Shown: positions 25,029 to 37,500 of the stretch, in pieces | Layout: every line of letters starts with the position of its first letter | Numbering within the stretch: the stretch's first letter is position 1 | Assembly: GCA_013180625.2 (NCBI GenBank) | Contig: SNVD02009743.1 | Location: 310,001 to 374,000 of the forward strand | Length of the DNA: 64,000 bases | Source: Boswellia sacra | Taxonomy: Eukaryota; Streptophyta; Magnoliopsida; Sapindales; Burseraceae | Direction of reading: 5' to 3' | Translations under genes and position numbers: made by a program | The notes under the pieces: generated by a model | Seen by the model: the letters and a program-made list of their open reading frames with translations, nothing else | The model's database searches: none | What the model was told of the DNA's origin: nothing

Positions 25029-27539
25029 CCATTCTCAAATTTTTTAAATATTGTCATTTACATTATTATATTCTGTTTAAGTTCTTACTATAGATGAGAT
25101 ACCATAACTTCATATCCTCTAAATGGTAGGTTTTCACCTCGTGTAACAGCAAGTTATTGATAAGCTTTCCAGGAAAAGATAACTTACCTAAATAACAAGT
25201 ATTTGGAAACTGTGTGTTTCTTGAAAAGCCTTTGTCGCCTTTTGGTTACAGTGTTATTCACGAATTGAATGCACTCAAAACTTGCTTTCGTCGCTATCAT
25301 GTCATAATGCTAGGATTTTGGTGTTTTTAGCTCAGAAGTGATAGATAAACGTGGAAGCTCTATGACGAAACCTAAAGTATCAACGAAAATAAGCTAAAAC
25401 CAAAATAAAATACAAAAACATTGTGAAATTGCAAATATACAAAATAATTTGACAGTTAGATGCTTTTGCATATCAAGCTGTCAAAATGACAAATATTTTA
25501 CAGTTCGATGGAATTTTGATGATAATGCCTAAATTCAATGATGGCTTATAATACTTCAAAGTTGCTTCAATGAAATTCGATGATAGTTTAATAACAACCA
25601 CTTAATCCAGCATATCGTTCAAAATTTTGGCAGTATATAGAGTGACTTCAACATAAGTCCGATAGCAAACATAAAATTGTGCAAATTCCTAAATTTTTTG
25701 ATGATTCGACGACCGTTCGATAGCCTATTCATGCATTGTTATACTTCGATAGCTTGATTCGTTAGACCTACATCATGAGTTCGACAGCTCGACAAGTATC
25801 CTATTCTTCAACAAACTCGCATATCATCAAAAAATATTTATCGACTCATGTCACATAGTGCCACCCGTAATCCCGGTCGGCCCAGAAATCAGACAATATG
25901 TCACCTGTAATCCCGGTGACCCGGTCCAAAAATATGTCACCTATATTCCCAGTGACCCACCCCAGAAATATGTCACCTGTAATCCTGGTGACCCGGCCTA
26001 GAAAGTCGTGTGCATACTAATACCACAGCTGGGTTCAGAATTCATAAAAGTATTTAGTTACTATGGACAATGAGGCAAAATATTTTAAAACCATGGCAAA
26101 TAACACAATACTTAAAGTACATAATCTAATGATTTTTTGTAGATAATCATATGGTCATCAAAATATTAAAGCTTAAAAAAAAATGTCAAGGAAACATTTA
26201 ACATATATTCTGAATTTTTGTAAAAATAATTTGTTAAAAGTTCCTTTCACTAAAACGGTTTTTAACATAAAAACGGTTTTTTGAGAATCAATTTAAAAGA
26301 TTTGCTAAAACTCTAATCCTATAATTTATATTCTAAAATAGAAAATAATTAATATAATATCTCATAAAAATATTTTCTAACATATCAAAATATTCATTAA
26401 GAACAAGTTACACTTTAATCACAGTATATGTCTGATGTAACTTACCTTGATCGATCCAAAAAGAGAAATATCCTAGCTCCTACTCATCCAATGATTGTCA
26501 TAAGACATAACCAAAAAATATTTTGATAAAGTCATAAACTCAACATCTAAAATATCGTACAAAATTCCCTTAAAAATTCCTAAACAATCCGTTTTGCCTA
26601 AGTCTCATTCTCTGAACAGAGGTGATTCTAAAAAATTTAGAAATTTATATCTTAATCTGATTAATCTAGGATTTTGCAAAAGTGAACCAGACACATAAAG
26701 CATTCAATGAAAAATTTTTCAAAGCAATTTATGACTAAAAACTATTTTTCAAAGATTTTCATATTCTGCCAATAAATTTGTCCAGAATTTCCATATTAAG
26801 ACGTTTCAAATTTAAAATTCCATAACAATTATTCTACATATTGATAAATCCTGGAAATTTACAAAAACATATATATGATCTTTGAAAAGTAGCATATAAA
26901 ATTTGGGAAATTTTTGACTCCTCTATCATATCAAAAAAAATTTGTTTTTTGAAATTCGTAATATCCAGAAACCACAGTGTCTTCCAAGATTTCAATAGGA
27001 AGTTCAAAAATTCATAATAAATTGAAATATTGATCTTTTTATGTGAAATAAAATTATACGCCTTCATATTTATGTCTACAACAACATATAAAAATACCAG
27101 ACTGAAAATCAATTTTTAAGACTCTTAATAAATTCAAAAATTATAAACTGTTCCTTAAACCTCTACAGAATTCTTAGTATAAATCTAGGTAACAATAATT
27201 TCTAGTAAATAATCATTATAACAAACTAAGGAGAGGATGATCTTACCTTGAAATTCTCTGAGTTTCAAAGCCTCCGCCTAGCTTTTATGTTTAAAACCCT
27301 AATTGTTATGTCACAATAATGTTTATATATACTAGATGAGATGAAAGTGTTTCAAAAGAGATAAAACTCAACCACTATTAATATCTTCCAATTTAAATCT
27401 AATTAAAACTCCTTTTTTTAATTATTATCATTATCCTTGACTAACTCCCATAATGACTTATATAGCCCTATCAAAAAATTACAGTTGTTACAGTCATCCT
27501 AATTGGAATCACTGGTGATGCATATGCAAGAAGTAAAAG
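25029..27539. other. AT-rich transposon debris without a clear gene
   Basis: No coding region is recognised. The stretch includes a cluster of TTCGAC/TTCGAT motifs (about 25500-25800), the 36-base hairpin repeats at 25858-26016, and long AT-rich sequence. It lies between a DUF1985 fragment and the 3' part of a MULE transposase, so it may be the 3' flank of that element. Confidence 0.45.
25858..26016. repeat. Tandem 36-base hairpin repeats
   Basis: Four units, the last three about 36 bases apart, each carry GTCACCTGTAATCCCGGTGAC or a close variant. GTCACC and GGTGAC are perfect inverted repeats around a 9-base loop, so every unit can form a small hairpin. The units are separated by CCGGYCCARAAATAT-like spacers. 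Confidence 0.8.
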
Positions 27540-29860
27540 TTAATTTTTATATATCGGACTATAGTAAGGTGCAAGCAATCTAAGCTTAGCATAACTGCAG
27601 GTAGTAATTGCATGTACACATGACAGCTGGTCCAAGTCAAACACCTGGCAGTAACATATATGTTCATTGAGGTCGACGACGTCAACACTACTTCCAGAAT
27701 GTACTTGGAATAAATGCATACTAATTGGAGATACCCAAAGTATGTCAGACTGATCTTTTCGGTCCTTTAGGAGGTCTTTCACCCATTTTGTCAACACTAT
27801 TGTAGAGTTTCCTATTGTCATCTGTCTTTCATGAAACCACTATTGCAAGACCTATTTCGAAGTATACAATGAAGTCGTTATTTCAAAATCGCACATATGC
27901 GCATATACATGTAGTAAGTGTATGATAGCAAACGTGATGGTAGAATTCACATATCAAAAAACGATGCCTAAGTTCTTAGCTTATTTCATTTTGTTGTTTA
28001 TAGACTCAGTAATATTTGTCGTCATGATACTAAACCCATGACCAGAAAAATGGCACCGGGCCCATTTATGCACATATGCTTGAATTAAGTACTGTGCGGC
28101 ACATGCATTGGTGCCTCAAACTTGTGCAAAATACCCATTGAACTCCACTTCCTATTAAGCTTTGGTAGCATTTATAAAAGTTGGTACTAGTTACTTATCC
28201 GTGAACTTTGTTCTCAAGTTGCATTCGAGATGATGCATGCAAATCCCAAAGGTGGCGTTTGGAAGATGTTGGACACAATCTGTTCGATACTTTATTGTCA
28301 AGGTACCATGAAGCCTGGCCGAATCTGATTGCAAAGGGAAATATTTGGTTGTTGTCATCCAAACATTATGCGATGAACATTGTGTCTTTGTATTTACCTA
28401 TAAAGACGGTGCCATCAACAGTCACAACAGATATGATAGAACTTAAGAAACTAGAAACTGATGCCTCCAATGCTGTGAAATATAATTTGAAGTGGTTATC
28501 TTGATCAACTTCAAAGTGCAGTAATTGTACCTAGATTTGTTACCTCTTCCATGTAGGAATAAGAAGATAAAAAGGCGAATAACTCTTAAGCAATTCAATA
28601 AAGTTGGTTTAAAGCAACTCTTAGCCTCCAAACCTTTTGGTAACTAATGGATATATGGAAGTCTTTCTGAACATCCTTATTATTTTCCTAGGCCAATATA
28701 TCCTTTTGGCATTGGCAAACTTATCTTTAATGTGTTTTCCAAATGAGTTTGACACTTCCTTGCCTATGGTCTAGATGTCTTCCAGTACTGTTACAAATAT
28801 GTTTGTTTTTAAATACCTTGACTTGAAAGAAATCAGTGTTTCCAACCTTTGTTACTCTCAAATACCATTTACAACTTTCCCCTTGACAACCAACCTCAAA
28901 CCAGGTGTTTATAGATCTAGCACCTTGGACTCAAAGTTGTGTTACAATGCCAAGTTCCCACTGTTATTTTCATTCGTGTGAACAGGAATAGATGTTATGG
29001 ACGATGGTTTTAGAGACATGAATCAAAAGATATCCTTTACTCTTTCTAGGACAAGATCATTTGCAACATGGTTATCTTCAACATACACGTCTTCATCGAA
29101 ATGTGTAAACGTTTTGGAAGCCCATGGCCTTAATAGAGTCAAAATAGGATGTGAAAAAATGTAACTCTGCATCATCATCATCATCATCATCACTTGCCCA
29201 TTGGCTTTCAACATATATTCCCTCATTTGTTGCATCATCTACATTGTCGCCCTTGTTCTCTCCATATCCATGCTTGTACTATCTCTTACTCTTCGCATCT
29301 CTTCAAATTCTTCTTTGATGCTGTCAAGGCCATGACCATCATCTTTTGTAACTTGAACACCATTGCCTACAAGATTACCACAATACCTAAGATTACCAAC
29401 ATCACCATGCATTTTGAATGATGGCACATTACAATAAATAGGCTATTGAGATTGCTCAAATGTTTCACATTTTCAAGTTTCAACATGGTTTGTAGGATTA
29501 ACATTTCTACTCAAAGGCCTCAAACCTACGCAACCTCAACATATAATGGCGTCTTTGACGATAAATGTTTTAAATTATCTCCAATGAGAAATCTAAGTCA
29601 TGCTCACATCAGATGGGGAGAGGCTTAACACACTTGGTTAGGTTATATTGGGTACTCAATTTTAACTTCGTTCGACAGCTATCTAACCCAAGTGTTTCAC
29701 ATATGCATAAACTCTTGGTAAGAAGTCTCCCCCAGAATTGACTATGTCAAACCATCTCCACTAATGTAAACAACATCTCCACTAGCAAGCACCTCAAATT
29801 TCCCACCATAGAACAATGCAAATTCAATATCTTCCATCTATGTAGTCAAACTTGTCTACA
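27540..29860 (-). pseudogene. Mutator-like (MULE) transposase, degenerate
   Basis: Pieces in collinear order on the minus strand fit a MuDR-type transposase. An N-terminal segment FYGGKFEVLASGDVVYISGDG lies near 29820-29745. A catalytic-region piece VDGTVFIGKYK lies near 28412-28380. A piece around CMHHLECNLRTKF is near 28235-28200. WARCHFSGHGFSIMTTNITES is near 28065-28000. Last comes a SWIM zinc finger CYCQVFDLDQLSCVHA inside the open stretch 27821-27540. Frameshifts and stops separate all of these. The protein would cut and paste MULE DNA, but this copy cannot encode it. Confidence 0.8.
29170..29192. repeat. CAT trinucleotide microsatellite
   Basis: Seven or eight uninterrupted CAT units. 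On the minus strand they encode a Met run within the MULE debris. Confidence 0.9.
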
Positions 29861-31193
29861 AATTAGTGAAAAAACATAAAAAAAACCCAAAAATTACTTA
29901 AAATGGCTAGGAATTTCAATTATGCCAAACAATTAGACAGTTGAACAAACCTGCTATCTAACTATCGAATCACTTCGACGACTCTTCGACAATTCGACTC
30001 AGTCTTTGATGGCCTTTTGATAGTTTAGCCTATGTTCGATAGAGATTCTACAATTCAACGATTCTTGGATGTTTTTCAACAATTCGATAACCAAATTGTT
30101 TAACCATATAAATGGTGTCTAAGCCTCGAATGATTACATTTTTTGACCTATATTCGACTACAAACACAGAAAACGCGATTTCATCACAATAACTTACAAA
30201 ACCTATCTACATTAATCTCTTCCAACCTTTATTAGTCTATATCTATGCATATGGGATGAGATTTAACATTCTAATCATGCCAAAAGTTTAAGGAATGATT
30301 TGGAGATGAGTTTTGAGGTTATGATACCTCTATATGCTGTTTGCGAGGTTTCAAATTTGTCTCAGCTTCTTTTTTTTTTATGCTTATATTGCAAAAATGA
30401 GTGTTTGATTGCTATGTTCTTTTTTTTTTTTTTCATTACAAGTTAGTTTAGCCATGGGACAGTTAGCGAGAGAGAGAGAGAGAGAGAGAGAGAGTTATGG
30501 TTGTGGTTAGTAGTTAGAGATAGTAAATACATTAGGGATAATCAAGTGATTTATGAGAGTGGTGGCTATTAGGATGAAAGATTTTGAAGCAAGGCCATTT
30601 TTAAAAATGGCCTGCAAGGGAAGGCTATTTTTAAAATTTTTCATTAAATTAATAGGTTATTGGGCATATTATTTAATTAATTTGAATAATTAAATAATTA
30701 ATATTAATTATGAATTAAAAGGCATATACTTAGGTTTGGCCTAAATAGAGTTATCAGTTTAAGGCCCCTAATTAGGGTTTTAAAAGTTTAAGAGCTCTAA
30801 TCCATTATAGTGTATTATTCAAAATTGGCAAAGGATACAAGGGGCTATTTAAGGACTAGGGTTTCATGTTAAAAACCATGGAGAGACATTAAATTAAAAA
30901 AAAAAAATGTGAAGCCAAGGCTGCCTCCTTGAGCTTTCACCTGAAAGCATCTTTGGTCCCTTAAGAAGTGATGTTTTAACTTCTAGATAGCCCTTTGACC
31001 TTTTGCCTTTGTTCTCAGGTTTTGTCTAGCCAAGAAACACGCCTACATGTCGTGTGTAGGCGATTCTCAAAGATACTTAAGAACTTAAAGTGGTAGAAAG
31101 CATAAAAATTTAAAGCCTGTGTTGCCCGATCCTAATCCTGGTGCCATATTTGCTGTGTTGATTCGATTTAACTTGCGTCTAGTTTCATACAAT
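29861..31193. other. Stretch without a recognised gene; likely includes a copia 5' LTR
   Basis: The left part (29930-30180) has a second cluster of TTCGAC/TTCGAT motifs. A T-run (30420-30433) and a GA microsatellite (30468-30494) follow. Because a primer-binding site starts at 31194 and the sequence before it ends in CA, the right part is probably the 5' LTR of the plus-strand copia remnant. I could not place the LTR start. Confidence 0.4.
30468..30494. repeat. GA microsatellite
   Basis: About 13 GA units without interruption. Confidence 0.9.
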
Positions 31194-31205
31194 TGGTATC
31201 AAAGC

Positions 31206-33599
31206 TTTGTTTCCTCCACTAGAGAGTGATCTAGGTATTTGATTTAAATCTGATTTTTGCGCTTTATAACATGCTATATAATGTGGAATTTTTGTTTTCT
31301 CAATTTAATTGCATAAATTCATGTGATGAATAAATGTAATTGATTTGTATGATTTTGTATCGATAAATATTTGGTCTTCAGAGTTTTCTTTGTATTTTAT
31401 TTTTAAAGGGCATGTAATTATTGAGGGGTAGCGTTTACGACCATTGAATTATCGTTTATTTGATTTTTTTTTGGTTGATTTGGTCTTGCGTTTTTTCTAT
31501 TTAGCCTTATGTAATATTATGCAATCATGTACTTTATTTAATTTGATTATTTGAGATGTAAATGAAAGTTTGTATTTGATATTTAGTTTACATAGGGCTG
31601 GGTATATTTAATTGTAAATTGTGAACAAAATTCGCATGTGAACTAATTTTAAGACATGCAATTAGTATTTAATTATGATTAAATGCGTTTGTATGCTTTA
31701 AATTGATGTAAAACGCAAGATATATATTAGTACAATTTTAAGACACGCAAAGTGTGTTTAATGTTGATTAAATGAGGAACGAATTTGATGACGCAAAGGA
31801 GTTATGGTCCGACTAAAAGTGCAATCGTCATATAATATGGAAACCTAAGTGGCTAAGGTTTGTTACAAGAGTTATACATGAAACCCAGCCTTGGTGGCAC
31901 ATGGTTTGGGCCATGGCATGAGTTGCCTAGCCCAATAATGGTTTATACCATGCAATGGGTAAGAGCTTGGTGGAGCCATAGTGGCGTCAAGCCTGACCTA
32001 GTGTGCTTAAGCCCAAACTTTCTTGGGTTGGTGTTTTTGCTGTTTCTAGGCCTAGAGAGCTTTTGGATGTTGGCCTATGGGCTTAGCTTGGTGATTTATC
32101 ATTAAAGCTTAGTCCCAAAGACTTTTCTAAGACATCTAATGGCTGCTGAGTAGAAATCAAACTCGTGATGTTGGGCTCCTAGCGATTACTCAAGCCTAAA
32201 GCCAAGTTGGTTCTAAGAAAGTTCACCTACTAGGCATATTTTATTTTAAAACTAAGGTTCAAAAGAGTACAATTGATTTATTAGCTTGTCTCCCATCTTG
32301 TCATGTTGTTTTGGTGGTTTAACATCTCAAAATGATGATAAAATCATAGTTGTATAGTCCATAAAATCAAAGATGCATTCTACAAGAGTAAAACTACAAC
32401 TCTGAAAACATTTCAAATTATAGGGTGTCTGTGAAAATTTTTAGAGTTTCTGACAGCTTTGAAATAGTTCATTATTCATACCAATTTTTCAATTTTATGA
32501 ATTTTGAAAATTTTCTTGGAACTAATGAATATATTGAAGTACAACGGAGATGCCAAGAAGATACAAGAATTCTATGTAAATATTATTGTAATATTTTAGG
32601 GGAAAAGGCAAAGTATTTACCATATGTACGTTTTTTAAAGTATGATTATTTTATTTAAATGTTAGATAAAATAATGATATGTCACATGCTATATAGAGAA
32701 ATAGGAGTATCACATCAATGCATTATAATATGTCCATACATTCATGCATGAATTTATATATGATTGATCAAAGTGTTTGATTAATAGGATATATAAATTA
32801 AATCATTTAAATTAATTAGATTAATTAAAGTAATTAAATAAGATGATTTATATGTTTATCAAAGAGTTTGATAAATAATATATAAATCATAAACTTAATT
32901 GTAAGATTAATTAAGAGTTAAAATGTAGATATAAAGTTATAAGGATCACATTTTAAATTAAAATCCCAAATTTTTAAATGTTTTAATGGGATAAGGTTTT
33001 ATTAATAAAACCTAAAGTTTCCATTGTTGGTCCTTTTGGATAGGCTATTTATAAGCCTCTTCTTGGCCTATTTAGGGTCATATTCCCTAGAGAATGGCTT
33101 ATGATAGTTGTCTTGCAAGATATGATCTCTTACATGGAGAAAGTCATTCTCAAAGCCATTACTGTTTTCTTTTAAGGAGATCTCATTTTAATGCAATTTT
33201 GAAATTTAATTTAAATAATGGTCAAACACTTAACTTAGTTTTTGAAAAGATATTCCCTATAGGAATAATTTCATTAAGTAAAGACCAAAATATGGTGGTT
33301 ATTATTATTGAAATATGAGATATTTAGGAAATAATAATAATTAGTGAGAGTTCTAATTTAATTAAATAGAGTTATTACATTTGCCTATAAGAAAGTGGTA
33401 ATTATTTAATTAAAACACCGTAGAGTATATTGCAGATTATTTTGGATAACTATATCTACATTCTTGCACCCCACAAATCATGTAATTATATTCAAAATAT
33501 TATATAATCATTGATAAAGACATTGGTTTACTTTTATAGAAAATGAATCCTATTACTTCTATTCCTTAATGATTACATGCTCTAAGGAAAGAAGTATGT
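31206..33599. other. Long leader region of the copia remnant, nothing recognised
   Basis: AT-rich sequence with only short, motif-free ORFs. It is too long for a normal copia leader, so an unrecognised insertion is likely. Confidence 0.4.
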
Positions 33600-34470
33600 G
33601 GAATGGAAATTAAAACTGGACATTATGTTATCATTTGATAACATCAAATGGATGTTAACTGAGCCTATCCCTAATGCTATTTCGAATGAGCACACCTAAG
33701 CATAAAGGGATCATTTTAACACTTGTAGGAATGCTAACAAAACTGCCAAGTGTTATATTCCTACTTCAATGAATGATGTGCTTTAGGTTCTACATAAGGT
33801 GATGGATAATGTTGTGGACATCATGACTCACCTACATGAGCATAAGAGACAGGCCTTACAAAGATTCATGAGCATAAGAAAAGACCTAAATGAACCTGTT
33901 GGGGATTATATGATGAAAGTCATCACATCCCTAAATCAGGCAAAGGCTTGGGTGTAGAGATTGACACTGACTCGCTGATTGATATTATCTTAGGGTAACT
34001 TAATAGTACCTTTAATTAGTTCAAGGTGGATTATGAGCTGAATCATAAGGACTATACTCTGACTAGGCTCATAAAGGATCCTAAAAGGATTGAAGAGATT
34101 ATGCTTAGCAAGGCAAAGGAAGTTAACACAGTTGAGCCTTCTGCTTCTTTTACTGCTACCAAGTCCTTTAAGAAAGGAAAGGGGAAACACAAGGGGAATA
34201 AGAAAAAGAAGGGGATGACTTCTAGCAAGAAAATTGCCAAGACATAGAAGAAGGTGAAATGCAAGTGCTTTCACTATGGCGTGGATGGGCATTGGAAGAG
34301 GAATTGCCCAACCTACTTAGCTAAAAAGAAAAACAATAAAGGTAGTGTTCTCTTCATTGAAACATATTTTGTGGAAGAATCTATTAATACTTGGATTGTA
34401 GATTCTTGTGCTAATAATCATGTTTGTTTTTCTATGCAACAGTTCCAAGTAATTAGGTAGTTAAGTGAAT
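33600..34470 (+). pseudogene. Copia gag and protease start, broken
   Basis: Gag-like phrases can be read with several stops: WMLTEPIPNA near 33650, KAKCYI-type sequence near 33745, and a basic Lys-rich run (34164-34250). Next comes a zinc knuckle, CFHYGVDGHWKRNC (34267-34308), in which the second Cys is Tyr. The protease site follows as WIVDSCANNHVC (34393-34428), where the usual DSGA/T has Cys in place of Gly. The knuckle and the active site are therefore both damaged in addition to the stops. Confidence 0.75.
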
Positions 34471-34779
34471 AAAAGTTGACCTTGAGGCTGGTCACTGGAG
34501 CATTTGTGTCTGCTCGTGAAGTTAGAGAACTGCATTTATATTTTGATTGTAAAAGATACATTATTTTGAATAATGCTTATTTTGTTCCAGATAACGAAAT
34601 TTGATTTTGGTTTCTTGTTTAATAAATTCTAGTTATTTAGTTTCTTTTGGCAAATCAGTTGTTAGAAAGAATAAATAATTTATTTGTTCTGGAATGATGA
34701 TAATAATCTTTGTATAATAAAAAATATATTGCCTTCAATAAATGACACTGAGTTGAAAATAATAAAACTATCTTTGACA

Positions 34780-34920
34780 CCTCAAACTAGGCCATGTCAC
34801 TATCAAAAGGATTAAAGAATGGCTAAGGACGGACTATGAAGTCAGTTAGAGGTGGAACTTTTACCAATTTGTGAATCATGCCTAGAAGGAAAGATGTCTA
34901 AGAGGATTGTGAATGGGGCT
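34780..34920 (+). pseudogene. Copia GAG-pre-integrase fragment
   Basis: GHVTIKRIKEWL is followed, after a stop and frameshift, by LPICESCLEGKMSKR. This is the conserved end of the GAG-pre-integrase domain that precedes integrase. The following integrase core is absent because the Tat-type LTR begins here. Confidence 0.75.
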
Positions 34921-34974
34921 TTCATCCTACCAGAGCATTTGCGATCACGATACTGTGTCAAAGCCTCTTTCGAG

Positions 34975-36748
34975 ACTTATGAGAACGCAAACGAGCCATG
35001 AGCACGTCTGGAGAATGGAGTCGCCACCCAATTATTCAATTGGGAATGAATGGGGACAATTCGATCCCTCGCTTCGGGACCTAAACTACCTTCATCTCTT
35101 CAGAAATCGGTTCAAAAATTTAGATAGGAGCCTTTCGACTCAACCGAATATGAATCCGGCCTTCACTTGGGAAATACCAAATAGGAATAACTCGTGTTAT
35201 TACTTAGTCCGCTTAAGTGATTCATTTTATGCATAATTCTCATTTTTATCTTTATTAAACATATGAGATGATTATTCAATCAAAATAGTAGTATATTCAT
35301 TCATAGAAAGAGAAAGGGGAAAAGATAAAATTTCCATCAAACATGGGGGAAGGGAAGAGGATTACAACATTTGTAAATTAACAATAAAATAAAACATTTC
35401 ATATATTCATGTATTTGAATATTTATCCAAAGTTTATGGTCCCTCACTATCAATGTGAGTCCACCACCACTTCATGGTATCATATAAATACATTTCTTAA
35501 TATACAAATATCTATACATTCATAAATCATACAGAGGCATAATCTAATATCATGGCATTCTATCCTAGATTTTGATAAATTCTATCACTCTACCTATAGC
35601 TATTCTATCATTATTTATATTATGCATCATCATGGCATTTCTAGCCTAAATCGTAACATTCATGGCATATTCTAGCCTAATTCATGGTATCTATGGCATA
35701 TTCTAGCCTAATTCAAACAATCACCAATCATAGCATTTAAGGGCAAAATGGTAATTCTACCTATTCTATGCTATTTCTTAGCATTCATCAAAGTAACTAA
35801 GTTTTTCTAGCATGATTTTAATCATGTGCTCTTAAGCATAATTCTAAACATGTTTTCCTAATCATGATTCTAAGCATTCGCAAAGAAAGTAAATTCCTAA
35901 ACATGATTCTAAAAAAGGAAGGTTTGCAAACTTACCTCGACACACTTATCCATCTTGCAAAACAAATTGGGTTAGAGCAATTCATAATATCTTAAACATG
36001 TTCCTAAGCATAAAATAAAATCCTAAATATGCTTCTTCTAAGCAAGAAAAATAAAAGAGAATAGGAGGGAGGAGAGAATTCTGCTCTCAAGACGTACCCT
36101 TTTTGGGTTTAGAGCAATTGAATATCTAAAAAAATTTATACTGGAAAAGACTTCTCGAATTCTCGAGCATATCTTCACGAGGGAGAAAGATGATTGTATT
36201 CAAAAATCGATGTGAATTGCAAAGTGAAAGGAGTAGGATTAATATAGGACAGGGTGCAAACAAAAAAGGAAGTTTTTCAAGCTAACTTCCGAAAATAAAC
36301 CCAACAGGGCCGGACGGCCATCTCCAGATAATCGGGTAGCCATCTAATGGACACCTGACCATTAGCCAACAGCCGAGCGGCTATCAGATGGCCGACCGAC
36401 TAATTTCCTTTCGGCCCCTTCTTTTTTTATTATGCTTCGATATAGTCCCTTCGAACCTTTGTTCCTTCGGTTGCACATAACTTTTGGAATTCAACTCCGA
36501 TTTGTGATCCATAAATATCTATGGAAACTAGACATCTGTAGCTTCGTAATGGTATATGATTCATCACTAGATTTCTCTCAGATTAATTTTTGTTAATTTT
36601 TCAAAGTCACATGTTAGTTTTCGAGACTCTTCACTAACTTCTTCTCACCCTTCTCTTCTTGATCTTCAAGGGCACTTTGATCATTTTTATTGCTTGATAT
36701 TTATCTTCATTCCTTCATCAAGCCTAAAAAATTTAGTGTCTACAGTTT
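34975..36748 (-). repeat. Probable LTR of the Tat-type gypsy element
   Basis: On the minus strand the segment begins TGTAGACACTAAATTTTT at 36748, a start typical of Tat/Retand-type LTRs. It runs through GC-poor sequence to a block with GGTGGCGACTCCATTCTCC near 35025. The other border is approximate because I could not find the terminal CA with certainty. It would be the 3' LTR of the minus-strand gypsy whose pol and gag lie at 54-62 kb. Confidence 0.45.
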
Positions 36749-36901
36749 ATTGCCTACTTTGGAGAGGTTTGTGAAATACAAAAGTCGACAAAGTACTCTT
36801 ACTTCGTCTTTCTTTCTTCTATCTTAACATCTTCGACTTTGTCTTCGTTCTTTCAAACTTTCACATCATCTTTCTCGCTTCTTTTATTGCCATGAAAAGA
36901 T

Positions 36902-37118
36902 GTACCTATTCGAGTGCTAATGTACCCTTCTAAGGGCGAACGTGCTCGTTCAAGGGCGGATGTCCCCGTTCAAGAGCAGAGGTGCCCATCCTAGGGTGAA
37001 CGCACCCATCTATGGCAGGTGTGCTCGTTCAAAGGTAGATATGTCCATTCAAGGACTGAGGTGCCCATCCAAGGGCAAACGTGCCTATCTAGGGCGGATG
37101 TTCCCATCCAAGGGCTAG
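36902..37118. repeat. 20-base minisatellite, about 11 units
   Basis: Diverged 20-base units of the form GTGCCCATCCAAGGGCAAAC or GTGCTCGTTCAAGGGCGGAT follow one another without gaps; two units have 19 bases. The array lies 150 bases from the presumed LTR of the Tat-type element. Confidence 0.85.
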
Positions 37119-37142
37119 AAAGCATCCTTACATGCTTATAAT

Positions 37143-37500
37143 GAAACACTCTTCAGTGCACTTACTTCTTAGGGGTTTTTATACTCTTTAGTGCACTTAC
37201 TTTTTAGGATTTCTAACACTCTTCAGTGCACCTGCTTCTTAGGGTTTAGTAACACTCTTTAGTGCACTTATTCTAAGGGCTTCAAACACTCTTAAGTGCA
37301 CCTACTTCTTAGGATTTTCTACACTCTTTAGTGCACTTCTTCTTAGGGCTTGTGCCTATTCTAGAGGCTTAAAAAACTCTTAAGTGCACCTACTTCTTAG
37401 AGTTTTCAACAATCTTCAATGTGCCTCCTCTTAGGGCTTATGTCTATTCTAAGGGTTTAAAACACTCTTAAGTGTACCTACTTCTTAGTGTTTGCTTCTA
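37143..37500. repeat. 35-base minisatellite, about 9 units
   Basis: Units begin with ACTCTTTAGTGCACTTACTT or ACTCTTAAGTGCACCTACTT and end with TTAGGG-like sequence. Most are 34-37 bases; two are longer because of an inserted TGCCTATTCTAGAGGC-type segment. The array is separate from the 20-base array next to it. Confidence 0.85.

Larger units (their letters stand above)
31194..34920 (+). mobile_element. Remnant of a plus-strand Ty1/copia retrotransposon
   Basis: The left border is a primer-binding site, TGGTATCAAAGC (31194-31205), right after a CA dinucleotide that would end the 5' LTR. Gag, protease and GAG-pre-integrase remnants follow at 33600-34920. The element then stops, and sequence of the Tat-type LTR begins. 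Integrase, RT and RNase H are missing. The 2.4 kb between primer site and gag is AT-rich, has no motif I recognise, and may hold further insertions. Confidence 0.65.

Noticed and set aside
28208..28504. 98-codon plus-strand ORF starting MFSSCIRDD
   Set aside because: It is antisense to the MULE transposase, whose VDGTVFIGKYK and CMHHLECNL segments are read on the other strand.
34913..35236. 107-codon plus-strand ORF starting MGLSSYQS
   Set aside because: It spans the copia/LTR junction and reads through LTR sequence; no family resemblance.
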